Positions 1-13,120 are shown, counted from the stretch's first letter. The stretch: 64,000 nucleotides of DNA from Gibbula magus (GCA_936450465.1 OW388302.1:14843530-14907529), one strand, 5' to 3'. Program-made: numbers and translations. Notes: generated by a model not told the origin, from the sequence alone.

Positions 1-591
1 ACCCCGAGTGGGTAGCTCGATGTTCTGCCTGTTTCCTTTTATCAATAAATCAACATATTTATAAAAGTGCAATCGAGGTGAGATTTGAATAAAATATCTG
101 TCTGTAAACGTTCGTGACCATTATGAAAACAATTTAGTTACTGACTTGAGATTTTAATTGAATTCCTTATCATTATTGTGTACACTCAGTCATACCGAAG
201 TTTGCTGAAAATTAAAATAAACAATGCAAAAATTATATAACGCCTACCCACATTTTTTTAATGCTTGTTGACTAGTTTATTTTGTTTCTGTGGTGTATGT
301 AACATTTTCTGCTCTATAATCGTCACTCATTTGTTTAAGTATATGTTTGTATGGAGATTTCTTCCTTGTTTAACGATCCCGTCATAATAAATACCTTGAA
401 ACCAACAGTTATATCAATTACATGAGATAAATCCTTTGAAGTTTGTGAGAAGGGTACGATTGGTCTTATCACGCATTACGTAGTGCAATATATACACATA
501 TAATGAAATATACACATGACTTTAACTGTAGAAAGCAACTTTTAAAAACGTTAGTTTGTTAATATTTCATTTGTACAAACATGTAGTCCTT
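1..591. other. No gene seen; AT-rich flank
   Basis: No open frame with coding character and no splice-bounded exon was found. The sequence is AT-rich and does not obviously match other repeats in the window. Confidence 0.5.
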
Positions 592-1166
592 CATATCCTG
601 CATCCTCGATAATCCAGCGCTATTGTTCCGATAAATCTACACACAAGCGCTGGAAAACAGTAAGGGTATTTATCTCTAACCTAGTTACCTCCTCTTGGGT
701 CCATGTTATCCAATCAGAAACGAAACGCAGACACTATCTGCGTAAACAACTCGACCAATCAAAACGCATCACTACCGTTGTTTATAGAAACAAACATATA
801 GCGGCGGCCGACTCACTCGATTACGATAAAGTTTGTAACACATTCAGCGTAGAAAACCTGACAGAAACTCAAAAGAAAGTTTTAAGAAGTCTGTACGAGA
901 CGAAGGGTGTATTCATGTCCATCAAAACGGGTGGAGGTAAATGATTAAAATCCCTGTACTGCGAAAGCCAAGATCCTGACACGAGAGTGCTTGTTATTTC
1001 ACCCTTGATTTCAAGTGATCTCATTGGTTGTTAGAAAGCAAGCGTTTCGCTGAGTCATTGCGAAGGGAGGTAACTAGGTTAGGGATAAATACCCTTACTG
1101 TTTTCCAGCGCTTGTGTGTAGATTTATCGGAACAATAGCGCTGGATTATCGAGGATGCATATCCTG
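592..1166. mobile_element. Mutator-type non-autonomous element with 9-bp target duplication
   Basis: Inverted termini of about 100 bp (from 601 and back from 1157, starting CATCCTCGATAATCC and ending GGATTATCGAGGATG) enclose 557 bp. The 9-bp word CATATCCTG flanks both ends (592-600 and 1158-1166). Long inverted termini with a 9-bp duplication are the hallmark of Mutator-like elements, so the class assignment rests on family knowledge. No transposase is present; the interior carries a helicase-like coding fragment (separate entry). The short interior and fragmentary gene mean it would depend on a transposase from elsewhere. Confidence 0.8.
826..1035 (+). pseudogene. RecQ-type helicase fragment inside the Mutator-like element
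   Basis: The reading frame gives a stretch resembling the start of a superfamily-2 (RecQ-like) helicase core: a Gln in ENLTETQKKVL, which looks like the Q motif, then GVFMSIKTGGGK, which looks like Walker A. A stop (TGA) follows directly. In a shifted frame the match resumes with KSLYC and then VLVISPLIS, which resembles motif Ia of RecQ proteins. One frameshift-type lesion near 940-948 therefore separates two consecutive helicase motifs. The fragment is too short to be active. It may be a captured host gene piece or the remnant of a helicase-encoding transposon. Confidence 0.6.
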
Positions 1167-1199
1167 TAGATGAGCCCTGAGGGGTAGTTATATACCGGA

Positions 1200-1665
1200 C
1201 AGACAGACAGACAGACAGATATTTTATTACAAAATCTCACCTCATACAAATGTTTATATACAAGTCGATAAAATATAAAGTGATGAGCCATCCCACATGG
1301 GATTATGAGAGACTACATATATACATATTAAAGGACCTTAATAAAAATAAAATGTACATATTATATAGTATACTATATTATTAAAACCCAAGGTAAATTG
1401 TTAAGGTAAAAAGAATTGCTAGATATATAAAAGGGATTTTCTAAAATCTAAGACTTCCATGCAGGTTTTGGCAGTAACTCTAAAAATATATGGGCATGAC
1501 ATAATAGATGCAAGCTGTTCCACATCCGATATATTATTAAAACTAACATACAAAGTAGAAGATAAAGATAACATAGTTTTGGTAACATTTTTGTATAAGG
1601 GGCAGTGTAAAAGTACATGAGCTTCATTTTCAATAAAAACATACTCTATCTTCCAGTGGTGTGTT
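1200..1665 (-). mobile_element. 5'-truncated LINE, 3' end and C-terminal codons
   Basis: On the minus strand one frame reads EYVFIENEAHVLLHCPLYK and continues to a stop near 1430. An acidic stretch before H-V-L-L-H-C-P-L-Y is the C-terminal His/Cys motif found at the end of many non-LTR retrotransposon ORF2 proteins. After the stop comes an AT-rich 3' UTR ending at a (CTGT)n tail (minus sense; seen as ACAG repeats at 1200-1220). The word GTTACTGCCAAAACCTGC in the coding end recurs in the fragment at 31770-32060, so these are two copies of one family. The element is truncated and inactive. Confidence 0.65.
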
Positions 1666-1670
1666 ATTGT

Positions 1671-4600
1671 ATACCGCTAAAACTGATTATTCAACCGGGG
1701 AGATATACCACCTCTCATGATGGCTCTTTTGTTTTCAACTTGTGACACTTAAACAAACTTGTCTGTCTGCATGCCTGACTATGGCGAATTAAGCATGTTA
1801 TCTTTCTCTCTGTGTGTATTACGAGGGAGACACCGTTCACTCAAAATCGTTATGTAATATAAATACACCCGGTGGTAAATTCACTCAGGCGTTACGCCCG
1901 CGCCCCCCTTGTCGCAAACCGTCGCATTTGATGTCGGCCATAACCTCGCATTATCATAATTAAACCAGAGACGTATATCCATCTAATTCCTTGTCTAATT
2001 CATTGATTAAACAATTGATATCGGCTCTTAAAGGAACATCCATCTGTCTGTCTGTCTGTCTATGCAAAACGTTGTGTTCTAGATTATGTTATGTTATCGG
2101 GAAGTACTGACTGTTGCCGAAGATTGCCATTTTGATCTTAGTCTACTTAGTATATTGACGATATAAAGCTAACAGTAGTGATTTCTGATCGAAAACCGGA
2201 CAATGTACCGCGTGTGGCGCGCGCAAATGATTTAAACGTAATTTTGGAATATTATTTATAACAGACAAACTGATAAATTAGTCACATATTTAATAGGTCA
2301 TATAACTACTGTACATATAAATTGGACGTTTAGTTTTGGTTTCTGCATATGCATAATGATGTTACTCTATTTTAATTGGAAACAAGTATTTGGTTATTCG
2401 GGATGAATATGCAAGTCGAGTATATTTATTTGCACTGTAATTACAAACAGCACATATGTTATGTTGGATCGTATTAAAGCTTAATAAAATTTTATGAAAC
2501 ACAATGGATGCAGCTTTACCATAAATGCGACCTTGTGCTGAAAACATTCGACATGTTTCAAATAAACAACCTGTAGAAATATTGTCTTGATATTTTCCCA
2601 AATATATGACGATACACAAGTCGAATGAAACATTTCAAATCTAAAGACTGAATGTAACCGAAAATGAAAGAATTGCATTTGGAATTTGAAGGTTAGACCA
2701 GTGACTTTTTTCTCAACGCAAGGGACCAACCACCAGCACAGTTTACCAATCGGTAACCGTGACCTCGATCAATATCGCTTGATGACAAAAAATATGAACA
2801 CTACATGTTAATAGAAGAGCATCACTAGCAGTTTTAACGAATGACGATGCGTTTGTTTCACACTCTATTGGAAAATCCAATTTTATATACTACTTGTGAC
2901 TGAGAGTTAGACAGTTATAGTTTATTAAAGTGTCACGCATAGAACTCATTGTACAATTGTACAATATAGCACAAATTATTAGTAAATACCCAGCCAAATT
3001 GACTTATGAGACACATGTTACGTTTTAAAACATACTATCCACAGACTCATGTCATATCGAGCGAGACAATAAACCCGGCGAGACGCAACGAAGACGAATA
3101 AGCACACTGCTTAAAACAAGGGACGGGTTGTGTATTGAAAGTGGGTTGTGTATTGTAAACGTGTATTCAGTCGTTAGAAATAAATGATATACCGGATTAC
3201 GTAACATACATGTAGGTAGTCGCGCGTTTATCACAATACGTGACCCACTGGTCACCCACTGATCAAGCGTAATTAAAAAATTCCAAATATTCACGATTTG
3301 CTAACGGTCATTTAGGTGTTATATACATTGATAGTGTCAGTGACGGTACGCTTTTATATTACGGTTTTATTCACTTAATTGGAGGCAAATTTACTTATAC
3401 ATGGAAGTTAAGAAATTATCTGCATAGGGTAATTATCAGAAAGGTTCAAGTATCGTACCTTGATATTCTGAGTCTATTTGGATTGCTTAACATGCGCGAT
3501 TATAATATACTTTGTGTTTTTATTGCCATTTTCTTTAAAGTCGTACCGACAATATATTTCCTTTACTTTGATCTTCGAATGATGATATAATTGTATCAGC
3601 CAGTTATTTAATCTACATGATTTGATACTTTCGGATACATTGTGTAAAGGATACACGCATCTCAAATTCACTACACAGTTATTGGCATTTAAACTTTTGT
3701 TACAGATCATTCAGCATGTACAATCTCGGGTTTTTTTCTGTCAGAGAGCAACAATCCCTTAATCAACCTAAACACCCATTTTTCTAGCCCCAATTCTTCA
3801 CTAGTGATTTCTTTTTAACTCATACACACGCAGTGCTCTGTTGGCGGGAATGAGCGGTACGCTCTCATACTAAAGTAATACTATTGAATCGGTTATGTTA
3901 ATGATGTCTGGATGGGTTAATAAAATCAAGGATATAACATGTCCGGCTATAAATGTAAATGGAAAACGCCGTTAAATTGTATGGTGACATGTTAATATAA
4001 ATATTCGTTTCCATGTATGTTTATTAAAATGGTCATGACAACTGTGTACTAAATTTTTTTTTAAAACAATCTATTTAAAATCTCAAAATAAAATCACGCT
4101 GAACTAATGTTGTGTACATTTTAGATCAAATATCATAGGGATTATGGGAATATAAATTCATAGTTTATTCATTAGATGATACATACAAAATTCCACTTAG
4201 AAGTGTAAATATATTCGCTAAACAAACTAAGAAACCGAAGCAACAATAGTCCACAAACATACAGTATCTACTATCTAGATAAATTTTTTTACATTCGTCA
4301 CACATCTATCTATATGCAATAAACATCATACATGTAAATCTTTATAATGTACAGTAATAGTTATGTACATGTATCTTATAGACATGCATACATGTATTTG
4401 GGAATACATATTTGAACCTTGAATGTATGTATGCGTGTCTTTAACAGATTAACCTGTCAAATTTACCTAAAACTAAAATCCAATATCTTGAAAATGTTTT
4501 GTTTAAAAGTACATTTCTTATCACTGAGAGATTACTACTTGTATGTTAACGGTTTTGATTTATGCATCTGCCTGTATAATTAATTACACATTTCATAAAC

Positions 4601-5680
4601 GGGAGCGAAATTAGATAAGCCAACAGTTTAATCAAATCCACTAACATACAGAAAGAAACATCCCCGAAAGAAGACCTAATTTAATGTTTTTATGACAAAT
4701 TATTAGAAAGATATAACAATGTAAATGTAACGACGCCCTTACCAAATATGTAATTGATAATGTTAATAGAAATATAAATAAAAGTATATCAATCATTATT
4801 ATTGTATAACATTCGTCAATGTAAATGAAATATGATTATGGTTTCGGCGAATCGTTTCTGAGATGCTTGGTGATCATATCATCGGCAGTGAATAAAGTTG
4901 AAATGCATTTGCTGTTATGGAAATGACCCTTCCGCCGTCAGTTCTATATGTTTATGCAATTCTAAATGAACACAATCAATGTATAATACAACTTAACAGC
5001 ATACTTTATCACTTTGAAAATCAGGTTTCATTTCGTTTCCGGATCATCAAAATGATCAGTTCTAATATTACCCACAAGCATTGTCAAAACAATATTCAAC
5101 ATATAAGGATTTTACCGGAGTTCAAAACCGGCTTCAGGGGAATACCCGACCCACAACTTCCCCACACCACACAAACACCTACACAAAATATGTATCCGTT
5201 ATCATATCCAAGCAGTTTACTTTTACAAGAACAATAATAAACACTACACAATATGTACACACTGTGTATAACTGAATGAAATTCTAAATACACTATTATG
5301 TGGACGACACTATTCAAACTTTATATAAAGTGTATTTCCCCAGTGCAATTGCATGTGTTTACAGGAATGCTATTCTCTCCAATCGCGTTTACCTCACATA
5401 ACAGTGAATAAGAAATTTAGTTTATTACAAACTGTCTCACTTTGTTACATAATCGGACAGGCGTACATGTACATGTAGGACTTTCGAGACCCACAAATAA
5501 ATAACAATAAATTCGTTATTAAGATAAATATCACTATATCTTTAGTTTATTGAGTCAATCATCCACCCAGGACCATCTTACGCACATGTCAATTTATGGC
5601 CGCAAAAGCATTGATCGCAGTAATGACTAGCGCGTACATGTAAGCCCCGCCCTCCCGGTAGCTACTGAACCGCTCATTCG
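1671..5680. other. Gene-poor AT-rich stretch
   Basis: Only short open frames without recognisable domains or splice junctions were seen in this 4 kb. No tandem repeat, RNA gene or element with clear termini was recognised. Confidence 0.5.
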
Positions 5681-5689
5681 CCTCTATTG

Positions 5690-5906
5690 CAACTCTCCTA
5701 CTCTTTTACTGCGATAGTAGTGCAGAAATCACGGGTCAGTCCTGCGAGCCGACTGCATTCCCGTTGCGATAATACTGCAGTAATTTCACTTTCAGACTGC
5801 AATACAGGGGAAGTGACTTTTGTCCGGCACTGTAATACTAGCAACCGCGATATAAGTGAAATACTCTTGAAAGCGGCGTTAAACCCAAATTCAACTCACC
5901 TCACCT
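5690..5906 (+). mobile_element. tRNA-derived SINE, degraded 3' part
   Basis: The segment around 5839-5906 (AATACTAGCAACCGCGATAT, then AAGTGAAATACTCTTGAAAG and GCGGCGTTAAACCC) matches the 3' half of the SINE at 25749-26030 and, in reverse orientation, those at 29809-30095 and 55378-55661. The tRNA-like head is not recognisable here, so this is a truncated or decayed copy. Confidence 0.6.
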
Positions 5907-5915
5907 CTTTCTGCC

Positions 5916-6737
5916 TTAAAGAGCCATCACGGATGTTGATGAAAATATCAAATTTTTTCCAAAAATCTATATCCGTGAAATAAATACACTTAATTTTTCC
6001 CTAATTTGTCCAACTTAAAATAAGCTGAGAAATTGCATTAATTAGTGAAGGTGTTTTCCAGTCTAAATATAGATCCAGTCTATTATTTTCAAGCGCAAAG
6101 CATTATGGTCTAGCTCACACACAGTAAACAAAGACACGAAAGAATAAAAAAAAATATGAGCAATGGAAAAAATCTCAATATATAATTTGTTGACGGTTAT
6201 TTATTTACCATTTCATTTAATTATCTAATTGCTACAGATATTGGAATAATTGTTTTACCCAACTAGGTATTTTTCTTGAATTTTATAATTAATGAGAGTA
6301 AAAAATTGTCATAATTTGCTGGTCTTATCAATAAAAAAACATTAAACAGGAAATAATGTTTATATCCTCAGGACATTGAGAAGCAATCGTCACATTCAGT
6401 AATGTGTGACAAGGGTACTTTGCAAGAGAGACACGTGCAGCACGTGCAGCATATGGGTTGTTATGGCGACTTGCGCTAGAGACGAGCCTTCACGCTTCGG
6501 AAGCGCTTGCTGTTTGTGTAGTACGTATTACGCAAACAAGGGACTCTGTTTATATACGTCAGATACGCGCGCTAGTCGAAGTGATACTTCTCTTTGAAAC
6601 CAAATTGCAATACATTGTCTTGATATGAAAATTATTTAACATATGCCATGTTGTAGATAACAGATTTCTCTGGCGAATGACGTTAAAAGTATATTTTCCA
6701 AAAAATTTAAACACTAACATCCGTGATGGCTCTTTAA
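5916..6737. mobile_element. MITE with TTAA target duplication (family A)
   Basis: TTAA at 5916-5919 is followed by AGAGCCATCACGGATGTT. The reverse complement, AACATCCGTGATGGCTCT, ends at TTAA 6734-6737. The roughly 820-bp interior has no transposase. TTAA duplication is used by piggyBac and Kolobok elements; termini starting AGAG rather than CCC favour Kolobok, by inference. An internal motif (GTCTAAATATAGA, GTCTATT) recurs in the module at 7708-8615. Confidence 0.65.
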
Positions 6738-6764
6738 AGTTTCATTTTCTTAACACAGGGTGAC

Positions 6765-6953
6765 ACGCACACACTATTATTGTATTGTTTTTTAGGAAAT
6801 CGTTTCTTTGCTCCAATTGATATTTTCATGTCCATCAAATTGTTTCATTGCAATTCTTTATTGATTCAGATGTACACTATTAATCATGGGTCGAAATAAG
6901 CTTTATTGAACTATTTGAACTAGGGTTTCCTATAAAGGTAGTAAGTAGCCCAT
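6765..6953. repeat. Dispersed repeat, copy 1
   Basis: About 185 bp, from CACACTATTATTGTATTG to AAGGTAGTAAGTAGCCCAT, is repeated in direct orientation at 31592-31766 with scattered mismatches. No coding potential and no clear termini, so the element class is unknown. Confidence 0.7.
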
Positions 6954-7315
6954 ATTACAATAAAGAAAACTGCAGCTATTTAAACAACAGAATAACGCCA
7001 TATCCATCATGACCAACATGTCAGTCTATGGAGCAGCTGTATAAAAATCTGTACATAAGTCGCTTAATCAGTTGTCATTCAAAGGCTTATCGACGGAAAG
7101 ATAAAAGGTTTTATGTTTGTAATGCAGAGATGATTTTCTTGCTTTGTACAATAAGTAAAAATTAAAAGGACTTCTTCTCTATTTATGAAAAACATTATTC
7201 CAATAGTTAAGTCTATGGGATGACTCAGCTTTGATGACTCAATCTTGGCAATTTACTGTACATATGGGCGTGTATATAACACACATAACTATCTACAGTT
7301 CAGTATTGTTACATA

Positions 7316-7670
7316 AGCAGTAGCACGTTTTTGCAAAAAATATTGTTTTTAATTTGCCATTTATAATGATAGTTTATGTCATCTAAATTAGGTTTAAAGC
7401 GTAAAACATCTTATTACACAAACCAATTATCTGTAGTGGTAAAACTATGTTGCGTATAAAGCAAAATTTGCATGGGGCCATTTTATTGTGAACACAGTTT
7501 ATTAGTTTGTATTACAAAAACGATTCCCATGGCTTTACCGAAACATGTAAACTCATTTTAAACTTTATTGTCCGAAGAGAGAAGGATGTTTTACTATTGG
7601 TTAAATTATTTTTCAAATACATTTCATCAACTTATTTGAGCGGAAACAAAACGTGCTACTGCCCCTTTAA
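7316..7670. mobile_element. Kolobok-like MITE (family B), copy 1
   Basis: Starts with AGCAGTAGCACGTTTTTGC and ends AACGTGCTACTGCCCCT followed by TTAA (7667-7670). The left TTAA is not preserved. Other copies lie at 47810-48136, 54690-54994 and 58672-58997. The family has about 20-bp termini (AGGGGCAGTAGCACGTTTTT), about 330 bp of non-coding interior and TTAA flanks in the best-preserved copy. Assignment to Kolobok rests on TTAA plus AGGG-type termini. Confidence 0.7.
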
Positions 7671-7707
7671 GAGAGTGTTGTAAAGACACACAGAGTTCAC
7701 AGTGAAC

Positions 7708-8615
7708 AGTTTGCATCAACTATGAATCCTGTAAGGTGTTTCCGGAGACAACACGAGTTGAAACATCCTGCACAGCCTAGACTGGCAGAAGGGCTCCAAA
7801 CCCAGTTACAAACCCTGGTAATCTCATTAATTCGACCAAACATAAATCAGACAGTAAACATGTGGCCGGTATTTTTTATGAAAGTAGATTTAAATAACAC
7901 TTGATCAGGCAGACGGACAAAAAAGCGGAGATATTGCACTTCTTAGGAAAGGTGTTTCGAGTCTAAATGTAGACCAAGTCTATTTTTTAAAATTGAAGTC
8001 TATTCTCACACTGATATTAATCAAACGAAACAGAAACAAAATTTATGATTACTCAACAAAATATAATTTCTTTTACTATTTGAATCGATAATGTACTTAA
8101 TAAATCATATTGTAGATGAACAATTGTTCTATCAATAAAGTAAATGTGTTTTGTAAAAAACCTATTTCGTATTTGAAGCACTAACATAACAATGGTACTA
8201 GTCAAGACAAAGATTCAAAATACATCTTTAAAAACATGACAGTTTGGCAACACGGTAAACTGTCTCTCAATGGGGGTCATCTCACCTACTTTGTGGGCTC
8301 TTTATTTCAAAGGTAGGTGGCTGTAATAGCAGTTACCATGGCTACTACACGCTGAAGATACTGATATGTGTATGATTAGGTCGTATGTAATAACAATACC
8401 ATCATTTTATATCCTTTGTTTGATCTTACCTTCTACTGTTTCTAAAATCAGAACTATTTGTAAATTCACCACGTTCAATTATTGACACTTTTAATGAAGC
8501 CAGCAATCCACGTAGTGGTTTATGCCGATACACATACACATTTATGATACAACTGAATTTTTCTGATATATCTACTGTGTAACAACTATGACCTTTTTCA
8601 CATTCCCCCTCATCA
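7708..8615 (+). repeat. Satellite-associated module, copy 1
   Basis: This non-coding block lies directly upstream of the 55-bp satellite and is repeated at 33818-34965, also directly upstream of a satellite array. A third partial copy lies at 40125-40390 without an array. The second copy has about 170 bp more (34326-34496), flanked by the repeated word AACAATG, which looks like a later insertion in that copy. The module plus array therefore behaves as one dispersed unit. Confidence 0.75.
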
Positions 8616-10774
8616 AGATTATTCAAGTTATATCTTCCGACGTAATCGCTGTTACATGCTCTCCCCACAGAGGTTACTCAAATCATATCTTTCCACGTAA
8701 CATATGATACATTCTCTCCCCACAGATGTTACTCAAATCATATCTTCCCATGTTACCTCTGATACATTCTCTCCCAACAGAGCTTACACAAATCATACCT
8801 TAACACGTGACCTATGTTTTATTCTCTCCCCACAGAGGTTATTCGAATCCTGTATTCCCATTTGACCTATGTTACATTCTCTCCCCACAGAAGTTACTCA
8901 AATCATATCTTCCCGTGTAACCTATGTTACACTCTCTCCCCACAGAAGTTACTCAAATCATATCTTCTCATGTAACCTATGTTACATTATCTCCCCACAG
9001 AAGTTACTCAAATCATATCTTCTCATGTAACCTATGTTACATTCTCTCCCCACAGAAGTTACTCAAATCATATCTTCCCGTGTAACCTATGTTACATTCT
9101 CTCCCCACAGAAGTTACTCAAATCATATCTTCTCATGTAACCTATGTTACATTCTCTCCCCACAGAAGTTACTCAAATCATATTTTCCCGTGTAACCTAT
9201 GTTACATTCTCTCCCCACAGAGGTTACTCAAATCATATCTTCCCATGTAACCTCTATTACATTCTCTCTCCACAGAAGTTACTCAAATCATATCTTCTCA
9301 TGTAACCTATGTTACATTCTCTCCCCACAGAAGTTACTCAAATCATATCTTCCCGTGTAACCTATGTTACATTCTCTCCCCACAGAGGTTACTCAAATCA
9401 TATCTTCCCATGTAACCTCTATTACATTCTCTCCCCACAGAAGTTACTCAAATCATATCTTCTCATGTAACCTATGTTACATTCTCTCCCCACAGAAGTT
9501 ACTCAAATCATATCTTCCCGTGTAACCTATGTTACATTCTCTCCCCACAGAGGTTACTCAAATCATATCTTCCCATGTAACCTCTATTACATTCTCTCCC
9601 CACAGAAGTTACTCAAATCATATCTTCTCATGTAACCTATGTTACATTCTCTCCCCACAGAGGTTACTCAAATCATATCTTCCCACGGAACCTATGTTAC
9701 ATTCTCTCCCCACAGAGGTTACTCAAATCATATCTTCTCATGTAACCTATGTTACATTCTCTCCCCACAGAAGTTACTCAAATCATATCTTCCCATGTAA
9801 CCTCTATTACATTCTCTCCCCACAGAGGTTACTCAAATCATATCTTCCCACGGAACCTATGTAACATTCTCTCCCCACAGAGGTTACTCAAATCATATCT
9901 TCCCATGTAACCTATGTTACATTCTCTCCCCACAGAGGTTACTCAAATCATATCTTCACATGTAACCTATGTTAAATTCTCTCCCCACAGAGGTTACTCA
10001 AATCATATCTTCCCATGTAACCTATGTTACATTCTCTCCCCACAGAGGTTACTCAAATCATATCTTCCCACGGAACCTATGTAACATTCTCTCCCCACAG
10101 AGGTTACTCAAATCATATCTTCACACGGAACCTATGTAACATTCTCTCCCCACAGAGGTTACTCAAATCATATCTTCCCATGTAACCTATGTTACATTCT
10201 CTCCCCACAGAGGTTACTCAAATCATATCTTCCCACGGAACCTATGTTACATTCTCTCCCAACAGAGGTTACTCAAATCATATCTTCCCATGTAACATAT
10301 GATACATTCTCTCCCCACATAGGTTACTTAAATCATATCTTCCCATGTAACCTATGTTAAATTCTCTCCCCACAGAGGTTACTCAAACCATATCTTCCCA
10401 TGTAACCTATGTTACATTCTCTCCCCACAGAGGTTACTCAAATCATATCTTCCCACGGAACCTATGTTACATTCTCTCCCCACAGAGGTTACTCAAATCA
10501 TATCTTCCCACGTAACATATGTTACATTCTCTCCCCACATAGGTTACTTAAATCATATCTTCCCATGTAACCTCTGTTACAATTCCTCCCCACAGAGGTT
10601 ACTCAAATCATATCTTCCCATGTAACCTATGTTACATTCTCTCCCCACAGAGGTTACTCAAATCATATCTTCTCATGTAACTTCTGTAACATTCTCTCCC
10701 CACAGACGTTACTTAAATTATACCTTCCCATGTAACCTCTGTTACATTCTCTCCCCACAGATGTTACTGAAATA
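8616..10774 (+). repeat. 55-bp satellite array, about 39 copies
   Basis: The monomer is 55 bp: GTTACATTCTCTCCCCACAG, then AGGTTACTCAAATCATATCT, then TCCCATGTAACCTAT. Variants are interspersed (ACGGAACC for ATGTAACC, AAGTT for AGGTT). GGTTAC and GTAACC in one monomer form a short inverted pair. Open frames of up to 111 codons across the array are by-products of the 165-bp (three-monomer) periodicity and are not called as genes. Every monomer contains CTCTCCCCACAG, which fits a 3' splice acceptor. Confidence 0.9.
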
Positions 10775-13120
10775 TTCCAAACCATTATTCTAATAAAACG
10801 GTTGCTGGTATTCGATTTAAAATCCTTATTTGTTGCAATTAAATTTGGATGTACAACACTCGATGAAGTTTTAAAATTATCCTTCGATCGTAATCCTTGG
10901 ATCAGACCTATTGGTTATTAGATAATTGTGGTATTTCTGAAAAAAACGGCAATATCAACCAATTGCTACAGAGGTTATGGACATTGTATGACTAAAGTAA
11001 GTTCTGACGTGAGAGAATAGAACCAATTTTATTAACGACCATCCCATTAATAATCAAAATAAATGAAAAATTAAACGTGAACGTGTGAAACCAATGAACT
11101 AAACTGATAGTATAGCACAATTATATCTATAAAATGACATCAGAAGTTCGTGACATGCTCCTATATTCAGATTTTACGAGAGCTTCATATAACATCGTCA
11201 ACTTCGTGTTTTGCAGTTTATACTTGAACAAGGAATTTGAAGTTTCAAAATGATTAGTTTCTTAATTAATTCAACATACATTTTTATTTATTTCAAACTT
11301 AATGTTTACTTTCCTTTAAATTTCAGCTTAGTTTCGTTTATTTTGCAGTTGGTGTTGAATCTTATTTTGCATTTGTGTTTATATATGTAGGGAATAAAGA
11401 TGTAATTGTTTTATACTATCATTTTAGTTGGTTAGTTAACACGTTTATGGCAAACCATTTGATATGATTGGCGAAAACGTTCATTTCTGTCTATAACCAT
11501 TTGTTATTTAAAACAAAACAAAAATAATTAATTTCAATAGTATAAAAAAAATATTGATTTTGAATGTCTTTAATGAGCATATCAGGATATTATATTTTGT
11601 GTGTGCACATATTCAAACACACAGATTTCAAAACGTTATTGTGATATAGCTTAAGATATAATTGAAAATTCATAAAATGTTGAAATGAAGTTCTTGCCAA
11701 ACCCAAACCGTTGGACGTTTATTTACGCAGTAGGACATACATTTTGTAAATAATGACAGAAATACCTATTTTATTCACCTATTTCGTCAAGTTAATGTAT
11801 TGACCTGCTTGACAGACAAACGGACAGATATTATTTTATCATTAATTGTGAATTGATATTCGTTATCAAATTCTACACGAGACAATGGCGTTTTTGTTAT
11901 AGAAGCATGTCATTAATGAACATAATCAATATATCAGACATGTTATTCAAATAAATATGAACGTCATAATTATATATGCAGTCAGTGACTAATGAGAAAT
12001 ACGAGTCAGAATTTGACATGTTTAAGAGTGTGTACCAACTGAATAACCTACGAGTTCGTGTAGATATTTGACAAATAGATGGCATGCTTTTGTTGTTCAC
12101 AACAACTGAATCGTGCGAATATTTTAATTGCAAAACTTGGATTTCGACAAAGGCAAATCCCCGGGAAAACCATACACATTATAAAATTATTTTCTCACGT
12201 GAACGCGAACTTCATGTCTTTTACTTAATCTTTAATAAATATATTGCATGACGCATTTTTTCAATTAAAATATAAACGGCTTGAAACATGCACATTCAAT
12301 ATGAAGGCAGGAGCGTGCTTAAATTACAAAGTCTGAATGTATACAAAGAAAGCTTACTGATATTGCCAATGAACAATGCAGTTGGGATCTCTTTCTTGCA
12401 TTCAGTCTAACACACGAATTTTATGTCTGAGAGAACTGATCAAGTGCGCTGTCGACCTGATGGCTGACGGGAGAACGAGAAACTCATGGCACACGTGCAG
12501 CACGCTGAAATGTACACGATGTCAAACAAGTGGAAACATCAACATTTCTACCGTTTGCACGAGAAAAACGAGACAGTTGACAGGACATTTGAATTTATTT
12601 CACAGCCTGATGAAATGCACAAATTAGCGACAGACACATATTCACAAGCAAACAGTTAATCATGTAATTGTTCCCCTGACCGTCTGTCTGTATTCATGAG
12701 AATAACTCAAAAATAAGTTCACTATAGTTTGTTTTAAACTGTGCATGTGCGTTACATAGTACTGAAGTGGTGTCTTTTGATATGTTCAGGTCTCTGAATT
12801 AAAACAATAATGGTGACGCAGGGATTGGTAACTCTTTGGAGAAGAACAAAAACACAAAGGAGCTGACCATCAATATATTTACAAAACTCTTGAACTTGTG
12901 TCACTTAAGCGGGGTCCTGTGATATATTCAATGTTCTCGAAGTTTAATTAAATTCGTTTTGTAAATTATTGGAAGCCCGAGATCTATCATTTGCCTTAGA
13001 CTCGTGTTAATCTACTTTTCTCAAACATGTCATTAGGTCAACTATATTCAGCACTAAGATAACACACAATTGAGTCCATAGTCACATTGTGTAGTTATAA
13101 GTCACAAACTACATACAGAC
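10775..13120. other. 3' flank of the B-box/NHL exon; no gene seen
   Basis: AT-rich with no convincing coding frame. Downstream of the stop codon of the minus-strand gene, TTTATT near 12594 (AATAAA on the minus strand) is one possible polyadenylation signal, at low confidence. Confidence 0.4.

Noticed and set aside
9529..9864. 111-codon open frame in the satellite
   Set aside because: It follows the 165-bp (three-monomer) period of the array; no start context, splice sites or non-repeat sequence support a gene.
8616..10774. CRISPR array
   Set aside because: Monomers are contiguous 55-bp repeats without unique spacers, in a eukaryotic genome.
12376..12627. Small Cys-containing protein (83 codons)
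   Set aside because: No domain, no splice sites and no homologous pattern recognised; length is within chance expectation.
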